Shown piece by piece: positions 36,585 through 46,864 of a DNA stretch of 64,000 nucleotides. Source of the stretch: Nissolia schottii (taxonomy: Eukaryota; Streptophyta; Magnoliopsida; Fabales; Fabaceae); assembly GCA_003254905.1 (NCBI GenBank), contig QANU01085255.1, positions 172,505 to 236,504 on the forward strand, given 5' to 3'. How positions within the stretch are numbered: position 1 is the stretch's first letter; the number at the start of each line of letters is the position of its first letter. The position numbers and the translations under genes were made by a program. The notes under the pieces were generated by a model, which saw only the letters and a program-made list of their open reading frames with translations, ran no database searches and was not told where the DNA came from.

Positions 36585-38804
36585 ATGCCTCGTGGTACAC
36601 TTGAAGTTGTTTTGATCAGTGCCAAAGGCCTTGAAAACAGTGATTTTCTCTGTAAGTACTTGCTATGTTGAAATTAGATTCTGCATGATACTAGCCATCA
36701 TAAAGTTCTGATTTTTCAGCTTTTTTTTCATCAAAGTTCTCTCACTTTAAGCTGGTTTGATCTATATATGTGTCTGTTATTTTAGCTCTATATCTTAATT
36801 GTAGATTAAAATTAAGAAAAGTTCATCCTCTAAGATGAGTGGATCTAGAATCTAGATGCTTAATTGCTTATTGATCATAAATTTTTATATGCTTATTGAT
36901 CCATGATCTTGAATTCAATTGATCTTTTTCTTTGATCTGATTAATGGGTGGTTTCAAAAAATCTTTGCAATTGATTGGTCAAAATCAGAAAACGTTGCTT
37001 ACCAATATAAAACTATTCAGATTGGCCATGAATTCATCATGATTCATGATCATAGTCTTAAAGATCTGATTTTTATTCTCAATGTGCAGCCAACATAGAT
37101 CCTTATGCGATTCTCGTGTATCGGTCCCAGGAACACAAGAGCAATGTGGTAGAAGGTGCATTTTTTTTAGCCAATTACTTCCGTTATACCAAAATAATTG
37201 GGTTCAATTCCCCGAATTGAGATTTGAAACCACATTTTATGGTTGAAGATTGTTGATTTGTTGTTGACCAAAAATCCCATAAAACAAACTTCACTGTATG
37301 TTTTTGGCTAATTCACCATTTTCTCTCTATGGTGGTTTGATTAATTACTGTGTTATGAAATTGTGTATAGCAGGTGCTGGATCCAACCCTCAATGGAATG
37401 AGAGCTTTCTTTTCACTGTCTCTGACAGTGCCTCTGAACTTACCATAAGGATCATGGAGAAGGACAATTTTAATCAAGACGATTTTCTCGGCGAGGCGAC
37501 GTGAGTTAAATTCTTCTTTTAACTTGACAAGTTTTGATTTTCCATTTTCAGATTTCATTGGAAAAGTGATAGGATGGATGATGGAATCCAAGAGAGGAGA
37601 CTCCATGAATATTGGTTGTTAAGTATTGCTTACAGATATGACCAAGATCATTTTTATATATAAGTCCCGACAACCCCATGAACTAACTTTTAGGATTAAG
37701 TTTGGTTCACTTAATTATGAGACAATATCAGGGTCTATCATATAATTGTTATATGTCACTTGTAGATATTCATTCGCGCGAATTTCACGCTACAAATGTC
37801 AAATCTTAGGTGTTAGGGGTGTGTGTTAAGTTTCACGTTGCTTAAGATAATTTTTATTGTTTGTCGAGTTGAGTCAAGCATACTAAATTATAAGAGTCGT
37901 GGATATTGCAATTCCCATATGCTAAATATGCATTGCGTTTGCATTCGGATCTGCAGAGTTCCTCTAGATGCAGTGCTTGTTGAGGGTAGCCTTCCAGAAA
38001 CTGCTTACAATGTTGTGAAGGACCAAGAATATTGTGGAGAGATTAAGGTGGCTCTCACTTTTACTCCTGAGGTAATGCCAGAATCTTTTTTTTTTTTAAA
38101 TATTTATCTTCTTGCGTCGATGCCTAACTCTATTCAAATTATATGCCAACATGAACAGTTTACAAGACTTAATAGCAGTTTTGGTCGGTTATCAACAAGA
38201 GGTTAACTGCATTACATAAAAGGATAAAAATGGGATAAAAGTTGGACATCATCACTACAAGCCAAAGACCACATTTTTTTTTTAATTAATTACCCTTAAA
38301 ATGTGTCATTTAATATAAAAGAGAACATGTTTTTATTGACCAAAGACTACACTTCATAGCTTAAGGCTACCCTTAATTAGGCAACCCCTCAATAAAGTGT
38401 AGTCTTAGCTTTATGATACACTACAAGATATGTTACACTTTTAACAGGTGTTACTTTTTAACAAAAAAAACTATACTTTTAATGCTAATGCATCAAGGGT
38501 AGCCTAATTGAGGGTGACTTGTATAATGAAGTGTAGCTTTTGGTCAATAAAAATGTTGCATTTTACTTCTAAGGGCACACTTTTTCAGTGTAGTCAATAA
38601 CAAAGTGTAACCTTAAATCAAATTTTTGTAATGAAGTGTATCTTTGGGCAAGAATTCTTGTAGTGCAAAAATGCAATCATCCCATGAAATTCTCTTTATT
38701 AAACTGCATAGAAAAACTTGTTATTGCAGGAAGGTGGTAACCCGGACGACAATAATGCAGAGGAGAGCTATGGTGGATGGAAAGAATCAGCTAGTGACTT
38801 TTAA
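36585..38804 (+). CDS. Small C2-domain protein (elicitor-responsive / 16-kDa phloem protein type), tandem copy 2
   Basis: Five exons: 36585-36651, 37090-37155, 37374-37500, 37957-38071 and 38730-38804, encoding 149 aa. The C2 domain reads MPRGTLEVVLISAKGLENSD, SNIDPYAILVYRSQEHKSN, GSNPQWNESFLFTVSD, EKDNFNQDDFLGEA and YNVVKDQEYCGEIKVALTF, with the expected Ca2+-ligand aspartates. The tail (EEGGNPDDNNAEESYGGWK) is acidic and ends SASDF. Exon 3 is preceded by tagcag, a NAGNAG tandem acceptor. Use of the first AG would insert one residue (Glu-Ala-Gly instead of Glu-Gly at the junction). Intron 4 contains a CACTA-type element (38253-38665). The tail exon is the least conserved part relative to copy 1. 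Confidence 0.92.
38253..38665. mobile_element. Non-autonomous CACTA-like element in intron 4 of C2 copy 2
   Basis: It begins CACTACAAGCCAAAG and ends with the inverse of CACTACAAG (cttgtagtg), the hallmark termini of CACTA (En/Spm) transposons; ccaaag / ctttggg adds to the inverted ends. The 3-bp flanks are cat and caa, an imperfect target duplication. Internally, subterminal repeats such as aagtgtagtctt, gaagtgtagct and aagtgtaacctt occur on both strands. There is no transposase ORF. Confidence 0.75.
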
Positions 38805-39093
38805 AGTCAAGGAATGGTTTGTATAATTTTTCCACCCCCTGAGTTACTTTCAAAACAAACGAAAAATAAGTTGTATTGAGCTACTTTGGGAATTTTGATT
38901 ACTGTGTTTTTTTTTTGTTGTTGTGATGATCTGATAATATTGTGCTTTTAAGTATAGTTTCTCCATTTTCATGTTGCCTGTAGTATGCTTAACATTTTGT
39001 TCATGACCAGTGTTAATGTTATTTTGTTGGAAGAAAGAAACAACGAAAAAGATAAAGCGATAGTGTATCAATATAATTGGAAGAAAGAAATAT
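38805..39093. other. 3' UTR region of C2 copy 2, convergent with the MBD locus
   Basis: This short AT-rich stretch between the C2 stop codon and the tail ORF of the minus-strand MBD locus probably holds overlapping or adjacent 3' ends of the two transcription units. No ORF of note. Confidence 0.45.
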
Positions 39094-42000
39094 TTAAAAT
39101 GTTTGGAAAGCATTTAGATGATTGTTAAGATGGACTCTTGTTTGTTGTTTTTTTTTTTTTTTTTCTTTTTCTCCACCTTTTACCACTCTGCTTGAAGTCT
39201 TCGCTCCTTTGGATTTGTTTCTCTTCAAACTTCCAATTATTAGTGACTTTTCATCTGATTTTGATAGGTGCTCCTTTTGGATTGGAGCCGATGGTTTTCC
39301 TTTATGGTTGTCATCTTCATCTGACGACCAGGTGTCTATGATTTGGTTTTGTTGCTTTTTCCTCGATTTCTGTATAGATCGGAGCTCTTCATTTGACCCT
39401 TCACTTGATGATATTGTTGTCGGAAACCGGGGTTCTGAATAACATTTGACATGTGTTGTAAAATAAGAAACTTTTCAGAAAAAAAACGAGCCATCAGGCA
39501 GCGAGGAACAAATCTTCAGAATGGGAAATTAGAAATCTAAAAGCTAATCAATCTCTCAAGCTTAAAAACAACAAAATTTGTGTTTAATGTAAACTAAAGT
39601 AAATGCTGCTGCAACTGAGAAGGTGAAAACTAGAGCAAAAAATGCAGTTGTATCATTTGCATATTAAAAGTTCCAAGTTTTCTACGTCTACAATTCAATG
39701 ACAGAAAGATAGTGGAACTGCTTTCCAGAGTGAGTTGAACTTTAAAAAATTAAAATGATGAGTTCATCTACCCAAACTTTTCTTTTTTGAAAAAGAAAAC
39801 ATAACATTTAATAAATCTCTTTTCGTACTAATTGTTTAGATTGTTAATCAGAAATCCAAGGGAGTGAACAAGCCAATGCCATATATTCACACCGAGAATA
39901 ATTATGAAGCAATTGAACTAATTCGATTCGATAGCCAGAATTATTGCAGGGACCAATAGGGATCAATTGTTGCAGGGAGGGGGAGCCCATAGCTCAAGCA
40001 TGATAACACCAATGAATTAAATGAGAAATCATACAAGCGATGAGTCAGATGTCACATCTTAACCCCAACCTTGAGGCAATGAGTCTGAGTCCTCCAATTT
40101 ATTTACCATTCACTTAGTTCATCCCTCTTTAGGAGAAACTTATCTGAGTATCCAATGGTATTAACAAACATCGACTCTGATACCACTTGTAGGGAGGGGA
40201 AGCTCATATTTAGGTAGATTAACACTGATGGACTAAATGAAAAACCACACAAGTGGGTTAAATGCCGCATCTTGATCCAAAACCTTAAAGCAATGAGTTT
40301 ATGGGTCCTCCCACTTATATACCATTCACTTAGTCTACACCAACTAATGTGAGACTTCTTAAACAATGTGAGAGAGAAAAAAAATAAACAAATGATTAAC
40401 ATAATGAGAAAAAAAAATACAATTGAAAATTCAAGATGAATTCCACAAAACTAATGAGATCTCTTTGGTTTATGAGTACTATCCAAATTAAATTTGTGAA
40501 GTATGATCGGATATGTTGTTAATAAAGACTTTCAACCGCAAAGACCAAACTTACTGAGTCGTAGATGCCAAAACCTCCTCTTTTAGCATACTTTACATAG
40601 CGCATGAGTCCAAAATAGGAGTCGAATCGCTGCTCAGTCTCTGGACAATAATAGAACTACAAAAAAAATAAATAAATAAACAGTCAAAAAACAATATATT
40701 GTTGAGATTATTTAGAAATTCACTCATTTCCTTTCTTTTACCTTGATCACTAATATTAATCTGCTTCTGCAAATGTTTCCATTTTGATAATATTTTGGGG
40801 ACAGAAAAAAGGATAAGAAATTTAATCAAAGGATAAGAAATCCTCCAAGAATGAAGAAAAAAAGAGATAGAACGGGTCAAAATTCAACAAAGTTGTATGG
40901 TCTCTTCACAATCATTATACAAATGCTCAGCCAAGATAAGAACGTCAAATAGAAGTCATAAACATGCACAATCATATCCCATTTTCAAAGTAAGAACGAA
41001 GAGACGCACTTAAAAAAGTGGTTTCTACCCAACAAAATACATATGAGAATTGCAAAAACAACTCTCAGCCGTAGAATCTCAGCTTACAGAAATAGTGATT
41101 TTGATGTCATATCAAGAATTATCTCTTTCAAAAGTTAAACTGATTGAAAAAGACAATTTTAATGATTTTATATTATATCTTTTTACATGCTTGAGCCAGC
41201 AAAAAAATCTTGCAGCTCCTTCCCATTGCTTCTCAGCAACAAGTGGCAGATATGTTTACAAAGCCATTGGCTCCAGGACCGTTTAAAGCTATGAATGGCA
41301 AGCTGGGCATGTTAAATATACACGCTCCATTTTGACAGGGGGTTTAGAATATATATATTATTGTTAGCATTAATAGATAATTAATCAGTTGCTTGATCAC
41401 CAAGCAACCCGCTAACTGTTGTAACTAACAGGTAGTTAGTTAGTTTAGTCTGTTAACTTTCCTAGAGTTAGTAAGTACTCTTGCTTGCAGTGCAAGCTAC
41501 TGACTTGTGTATAAAGTGTAGAACTCTTTCATTTCTAAAACTAATGAATATGATTCACATCAATTCCTTCACTTTCTTCTCTCTGATTTTCTCTAATCTT
41601 CTTCTTCTCTGTTGCTGCTGCAACCTGCAACTCGACTTCATTTGCTGAACCATGAACTTTTTCAGTTATGGATGTTGGAATGGGTTTGAACTTTGATATG
41701 AAGAGATCTAACAAGTTATTCTACCTAGACTTGTCAAGACCTAAACCCACCAGCGATTGAAAATCATTAGATTTATTATGAGAGAAATCTATAACCAACT
41801 TAGCATCAATTCCACATAAAATAACATAATTTCATGCGGATTCCAGAACATTTCCTTCAGATAAAAATTCTATGATGCTCTTATTGTTACTTTTACAACA
41901 AGATTTCCTTATCCAATGAAAGAAACAACTAATAAAAAATCATCTCTAAAAATGGTATTGTTCTCCAATCATATGCCCAAAAGAATGGCATAAAATGTAC

Positions 42001-43257
42001 CACAAAGCCTTGTTATCCATTATTGGCATTCATTTGTGTTAGTGCTACTTCTTCTACATTATGTTTACAATTACTTTCACAAATCAAACTTGCTTAATCA
42101 TATAAATTAAAAGCCTGCTTAATAATAACAATATTCTAGTTATGTTACATGCTAATTTACCATTTTCTTTTTCCCCAAATCCAAAAAGGATACACCACTA
42201 TAGGATGCAATATAATTCAACTTTCAGCAAGCATGCATAACCCATGTTAGTACATGCCTGAGCAAGTACATTGAAATGAACATTAAGGAAAGCCATCATA
42301 ATTGGCAACCTTTCACTTCATATATATTGAGGATTCTAATATTAAGGTGTCCATGTATTTTTCTTTTTGGAATTGCATACAAAGTTTACTCTAAGAATTG
42401 AGTGTGTATAACATGAAGATAAGGGAATAGAGACACGGGTACAAAAATAGGAGAACAGAGACACGAGGACAAAGATAGAGAAAATTTATGTCCTTGTGTC
42501 TCTATCCCCATGTCATATCCCTGGTACCAAACACATCCTTTGAGACTGACATACAATATCTCAGAGGCTATACAAGAAAGTGAGGCAACCAAGGACAATT
42601 TAGCTAGTATGACATTGTAAATTGTTGTTCAATGCATTTTTGTTCCCAGATTCTAAACATTATAACACCAGAGTTTTAAGACTTGAGCAATGAAACCATT
42701 TTGTACTTTGTTATTTAAAAATAAGACTGACAAACAGTTAGTTGTTGCAAGTTTCATTCTAGCATCTATGATGACATTTACAAGACAACACCATCAAAAG
42801 TAACATTTGAGAAGAAATCTATATGATTTTCTTTTCATGTAATAGATTTTTTTAATTTTTGAAATGAAAACATCTTTTGCACCTGGTCCAATAATCCCAA
42901 TTTGCTAGGTAATATCCATTGAAAATGGAGGAAATCAGATATTTTAGCATTTAATTAGCAGATATGTTATTTACGAGTCAATTCTTAAAGCAAAACGAAA
43001 TCGATTATCATACAATTTCATTAACAAAATGAAATCAATTGAAGCAACCTTCTTTCAAAATTCGACTCGCCACATTATTCGCATTAATCAAAGTCCACAT
43101 CTTGACTAGGGTGAGAATTCAATCATTTCACTAGAAAAAAAAAACAAAGAATATAGAGAAGATGTTTCCATACCGGTTTCTTTGAACCATCATTTCTATG
43201 TTCATGTCCCACAATCCATCCCATCGGAAGCGAGTGTGCTTTGCGCTTAGGTGCCAT
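39094..43257 (-). CDS. Small methyl-CpG-binding-domain protein gene, copy M1 (tail uncertain)
   Basis: Exon 1 (43257-43174, 28 codons) encodes MAPKRKAHSLPMGWIVGHEH and an NDGSKKP end. Exon 2 (40656-40555, 34 codons) encodes FYYCPETEQRFDSYFGLMRY and onward. Together they make a compact MBD: the GW strand, a short loop, the YYCPETEQRF strand-turn and the following helix. Both exons have good splice sites and match, in length and phase, exons 1-2 of copy M3 (49046-53870). Downstream, a long open frame from 39434 to the stop at 39094-39096 encodes a Ser/Lys/Asp-rich nuclear-type tail (WSSDEDDNHKGKPSAP, then poly-Lys). The obvious acceptor before it (TTATTCAG, ending 39435) joins exon 2 in a different frame, which would stop after about 33 residues. 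The C-terminus is therefore unresolved: a missed small exon, a frameshift or a pseudogene. The MBD fold is recognised by motif; binding to methylated DNA is inferred. Confidence 0.6.
39970..40365 (-). mobile_element. Miniature LTR element pair in MBD-M1 intron 2
   Basis: On the minus strand, 40365-40188 is an LTR-like unit starting TGTTTAAGAAGTCTCACATT and ending TACA. It is followed after 2 bp by TGGTATCAGAG (40185-40175), the usual primer-binding site complementary to initiator tRNA-Met. A second degenerate copy of the LTR-like sequence follows at about 40130-39970. With only about 50 bp between, this is a decayed TRIM-like element or two LTR fragments. A third fragment of the family is at 23980-24095. 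Confidence 0.5.
41213..41640 (+). mobile_element. Ty1/copia 3' end relic (RNase H tail plus LTR)
   Basis: 41213-41335 encodes 40 residues of the extreme C-terminus of a copia polyprotein: QLLPIASQQQVADMFTKPLA, then NGKLGMLNIHAPF and a stop. This is the familiar adjacent-to-LTR end of the RNase H region. A G-rich polypurine tract follows (about 41337-41342) and LTR-like sequence continues to roughly 41640. Everything upstream of the 40 residues is missing, so it is a truncated, dead copy. It lies in MBD-M1 intron 1. Confidence 0.75.
42400..42545. repeat. Inverted-repeat element (gagacacgaggacaaa hairpin)
   Basis: gagacacgaggacaaag is followed after a short AT spacer by its near-perfect inverse (atgtccttgtgtctct). 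The outer arms (ataagggaatagagacac and ctatccccatgtcat) also pair loosely, and the right end reads accaaacacatcc. It looks like a small MITE of the gtgtttggt-ended group. It lies in MBD-M1 intron 1. Confidence 0.5.
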
Positions 43258-43591
43258 TTGGGCTCTAGACCTTATCCTAGAAGTAATATGGGAACGAGTC
43301 TTCTACCTTTGAGATTTTGCTGAAAAATATTTTTCAACTTAGGGTATTGACAATAACAGTAAAAGGCAAAGACTGTAATGCAGAAGGTAACTTAAGGTTA
43401 TCTCTATCGAATCCCTTGTGACTGCGTATTTTATTTTAGTATCGCTTTTGGTTTTCTTTGTTGTGTTGTTTTATTGTGGGCACTCTTGTAGCATTACTCT
43501 AGGGTTCTGCCCATTCTACTTGTAACAACTCATTCTTAGAGGGTTTTGAGCTCTTTCTAATCATTTGAAAAAAAGAAGATAACTTTTAAGT

Positions 43592-43616
43592 CACGTGCTC
43601 CCATTCTTGACACGTG
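43592..43616. promoter_or_regulatory. Paired G-boxes upstream of MBD copy M1
   Basis: CACGTG at 43592-43597 and 43611-43616, 19 bp start to start, about 340 bp upstream of the M1 ATG. The same pair with the same spacing lies upstream of copy M3 (54020-54044). G-boxes bind bZIP and bHLH factors (light and ABA responses); function is inferred from conservation. Confidence 0.55.
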
Positions 43617-44289
43617 CAATCCTCAACATCCAATTAATGCCTTAACATTACATTTTTTTTCCATGTTCAACCTATGAATCATATACATTGAACTAAAATG
43701 TTGTTTGGATAAAAAATCACCAAATAAGTCGAATCATCGTTTTTGTGAACAATTGGGAAAATTTTGCATTGGAACCACTCGACCATCTCTCCTACATAAT
43801 GATTATGTCCCAGAAACTAGATGAAGAGTGAATCATTCATATTCCATTTTTTATTGGCACCTATAAAAAATTTGAATTAATAATTAATTGAATAATAATA
43901 TAAAGAAATAAAAAAATCAACAAATCGGGTCATAGGCTAAAAAAATGAATTTGTTATTACGTTATTTCATATTGTATTGTGCATTTTTTTATCAAAACTA
44001 ATTGGGTTTTCAAAATAATGAAAACCTATATTCCCCTAATTGTTTGGAAAAAAAATTTAATGCAAATTGAAAAATAAAAAAGAAACACAATTTTTTGGGA
44101 TTTTAATTTTTTTTCATTCAAAATTTTACCTTAAAAAAGAAAAAGAAGCAAGTGCAAAGATGTTGTAATATTCTACTTAGTCTTAAGACTAGTTATTTTA
44201 TTTTCTAGAATTAAATTTTGGCCCATATATGAAATAATATATATGTATATGTACGTGTATATATAATATTGTATGCAAATATATAGTAA

Positions 44290-44365
44290 AATTCAATGTT
44301 GGCATAGTGATTAAGGCGTTTGGTTGAAGCTCCATTGTCCCATGTTCAACTCATGGCGATTTTAA
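44290..44365 (+). repeat. tRNA-like sequence, possible SINE head
   Basis: tggcatagtgattaaggc resembles a Pol III A-box, and about 45 bp later tgttcaactcatgg resembles a weak B-box. No cloverleaf forms, and an A-rich stretch with aataataataa follows. It is probably a tRNA-derived SINE fragment; weakly supported. Confidence 0.3.
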
Positions 44366-44539
44366 AATAATAATAATAAATGTCACGTCATACAAAACAG
44401 ACGTAGTTTGATAATATATTTTGAAACAATGATATTTTGATAATAAGTTTTATAAACCCGAGCATTATAGTTAAAAACTCCACATAATGTCAAGCCCTTA
44501 ATGTATGGTATCATATTCCTACCCCTATTGTATACAAGA

Positions 44540-45010
44540 GCTCATGCACACAATGGTGTAAGATCACCAACTATATAATTTTTCTAAGACAAGAAGATAT
44601 CCCATTCGGTCCTTTTGAAACGCTTATAATACTAATCCTCATTCAATTGTAGGAGCACAAGAATCATGCAGTCTCCCATCTTTCCTGAAATTCGAATCCA
44701 TGCTCTATAAAGTCTTTGTGATTTGGTCATCAAACATATTTATTATCATAGCTAGTGTAAGAAGTAATAACCAACAAGTTTAATGAACATGAACAAATGT
44801 TAAAGTGCAACAAAAGGAATGCATACGAGTGGCAAAATCTTCAACTCTTTGCCTTCTACATACATTGTTGAAGTGCATTGAGCAAAGATTGATGACAGGA
44901 ACTAAGATTCTTGTGTGTCACCGTCTAACAAACACATGGCGTGCATCAAATTCAGGAGCAATAACTACGAGAGAGACACCATTATCAGATTCCAAAAATC
45001 TGATGTAGCT
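44540..45010. repeat. Dispersed repeat R1 (partner R2 at about 46865-47660)
   Basis: The sequence from tttttctaagacaagaagatatc through aaaaatctgatgtag is matched, with substitutions and a small insertion, at 46865-47660. Both copies flank MBD fragments. Each has an ORF of 66-67 codons on the plus strand with similar products, but neither resembles a known domain and they may simply be chance frames. It is either a fragment of an unrecognised gene or an unclassified transposon. Confidence 0.6.
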
Positions 45011-45459
45011 TCGAATATGATTTTGCTTTTTCCTTTCAAATTTCATTGGAACATGTTAGGGTGGAACTCAAGAGAGAAGAGCACTAGCTAAATTCTGATG
45101 GATTCAAAAAAAATTTCATTTTGCTCCCAGTAAGTTACATTGTTTGGTCATTATGTTTATTTATTTATTTATTTTTATCATTTTAAACTTTCATAAAGCC
45201 AATAGGATTACTCAACAAGATTAGGTAATATGCCTGAGATATTAGGTTTAATCCTCATTTCAACCAATGGACTCTAAAGTAACAAATTTTTTTTTTAACT
45301 TTCATATGCCATGAGTAATTATGAGCATAAATAATGTTGTAAGTTTACTCTCACAATTCTAGGAGACAGAGTATTGAAGGTTACTTCTCGAGAATCGAAC
45401 TTATTTTCTCATCCAGACGTGAGATTAAATTGTTTACCACTCGTTTAATGTGCATCTTC

Positions 45460-45515
45460 AGAATTAATCAAGATGTTGTGTTTGTTGAGGGTAGCCTTTT
45501 AGAGACTGCTTACAA
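45460..45515 (+). pseudogene. Relic of C2-gene exon 4
   Basis: gttgagggtagccttttaga, followed by gactgcttacaa, matches the coding sequence for VEGSLPETAYN in exon 4 of C2 copy 2 (37975-38010) with few mismatches. A short upstream part also aligns loosely. The surrounding exon is gone, and the fragment abuts the MITE fragment at 45530. It lies on the same strand as the two intact C2 genes. Confidence 0.5.
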
Positions 45516-45529
45516 ATCTTCAGAATTTT

Positions 45530-45855
45530 ATAACAAAATTTATTAAATTTTATTATTATTTCATGATCTAATATGACATTTTGATGAATTATATGATCTA
45601 ATGTGATAAATTAATATTTTTCAATACAATATTTGTAAAGAGGTGCATCGTAAGCTCAAATAGTCTACAAATCTCTAAACCTCTTATAAGTTGGCTCTTT
45701 CAATGATTTGACTAAGAAAAAATTTATTACGATCATGTAGAATATTAAATGATAACAAAATTCAAAGAATTTAGTTGTAAAAATTATCAAAAATGGATAA
45801 ATTAAGTAACATGAGATATTTACTTCATGAAATATGTAAGAAACCACCATAAATT
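45530..45855. mobile_element. Second copy of the palindromic MITE (family of 9723-10118), truncated
   Basis: Sequence aligned with 9790-10118 runs through: attattatttcatg, then gtgataaattaatatt, tacaaatctctaaacctct, gataacaaaattc and taagtaacatgagatat, ending gaaaccacca. The left terminus is missing, lost at the junction with the C2-exon relic. Confidence 0.6.
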
Positions 45856-46429
45856 TATTATAGAGTCAGTCAAATTAATTAGTAGCCATAATCTCGTAAT
45901 TTATTTAAAAATAACAATTATTTTCATACTAGATACCAAATTTTAGTTACGGGTTGGTAGAATCCACCACTAACTAGAAAGTGTTATTATGCAAGTGGTC
46001 ATATTATATCCAACCTAGTACTCCATTACCGCACAATATCTTCTATGTCATGCAAAGCAAAACAAGGTCTATTTTCGTTTGTACAGTATGAATGTCATTT
46101 TCTCATTCAAAGTAGAAGTTGTAAACTAATGGTTTGAATAATAGATATTTTGGAAGGCTAAAAGAAATTCATATTGGCAAAATCAAGAAGATATACTATC
46201 ATTTAGATTAAGGATTCAACCAAAGTTCCAACTTCGAATCATAATAATTATAAAGTTTGATGTCATTCTATTATTGTTTTTATTGTTTCCTTTATAAAAT
46301 ATTAAAAACTATAAATTTAGGAAGCAGAAACAGAAATGAAAACTAAAACTAAACACACCCTAAACGTTTCAATTTTTGAAAGCCACGTCAACGGTTAATC
46401 AATTTGATTATAAAAAGTTCTGTTAAGAA

Positions 46430-46850
46430 ATTTACTTGGTCCAACATTTGATGGATTTGGCTTCGACCTAGGTTTCTTCAAAAGTGACAAGGAAGTTGTC
46501 TGCGTGTAATTGTGGGCCTTGCTTTCTTTCTTCCAACTACTTATCGTTTTAAGTGCTTTATGTGGCTCTAAAAAGAGAAAGAAACATAAGAGGTTTGTGT
46601 AGGGTAGTGGTAGATAGTGTAGCTCAAACCCATATACATCAAAGGAAATTTTCGATAAAAAAAAAGGAGCTAACATGCAAAGATTATCTTCGCAAAGGGG
46701 AATTAGAAATCTAAATGCTAACAAGCCTCTCATGTTGGAAAACAATAAATTGAATATGGTTGCAACTAAGAAAGTAAAAAAATTATAAGTAGAAAATGTA
46801 GTAATCCAATGATCCACATTGCAGCAAGAGATGCATGGTATTTTTAGAGC
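46430..46850 (-). pseudogene. MBD copy M2: frameshifted exon 3 relic
   Basis: 46567-46437 is homologous to exon 3 of copy M3 (49628-49499), with the same splice-site surroundings. It carries a one-base length change near its start that puts the M3 reading frame out of register. The residual frame KALKTISSWKKESKAH, LLKKPRSKPNPSNVGPS is visible. Intron sequence continues to about 46850, where repeat R2 takes over. No exon 1, 2 or 4 is present. It is a dead partial duplicate. Confidence 0.75.
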
Positions 46851-46864
46851 TTAAGCAAATATAT

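Larger units (their letters stand above)
43620..46425. other. Spacer between MBD copies M1 and M2
   Basis: No intact gene. 43620-43800 is the shared distal promoter region of the MBD copies. 44290-44365 is tRNA-like, 44540-45010 is repeat R1, 45460-45515 a C2-exon relic, 45530-45855 a palindromic-MITE fragment. 46050-46250 is homologous to 48610-48830, so it is the downstream flank of the MBD duplication unit. Confidence 0.55.

Noticed and set aside
39122..39442. Plus-strand ORF of 106 codons beginning MLRWTLVCCF
   Set aside because: It is rich in Phe/Leu from T-runs and is the antisense shadow of the Lys/Ser-rich minus-strand MBD-M1 tail frame, which has far more protein-like composition.
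41050..41286. Frame with LIEKDNFNDFILYLF, resembling the C2 motif EKDNFNQDDFLGEA
   Set aside because: The similarity covers only about 10 residues without flanking support, and the downstream part belongs to a copia relic in another frame; chance cannot be excluded.
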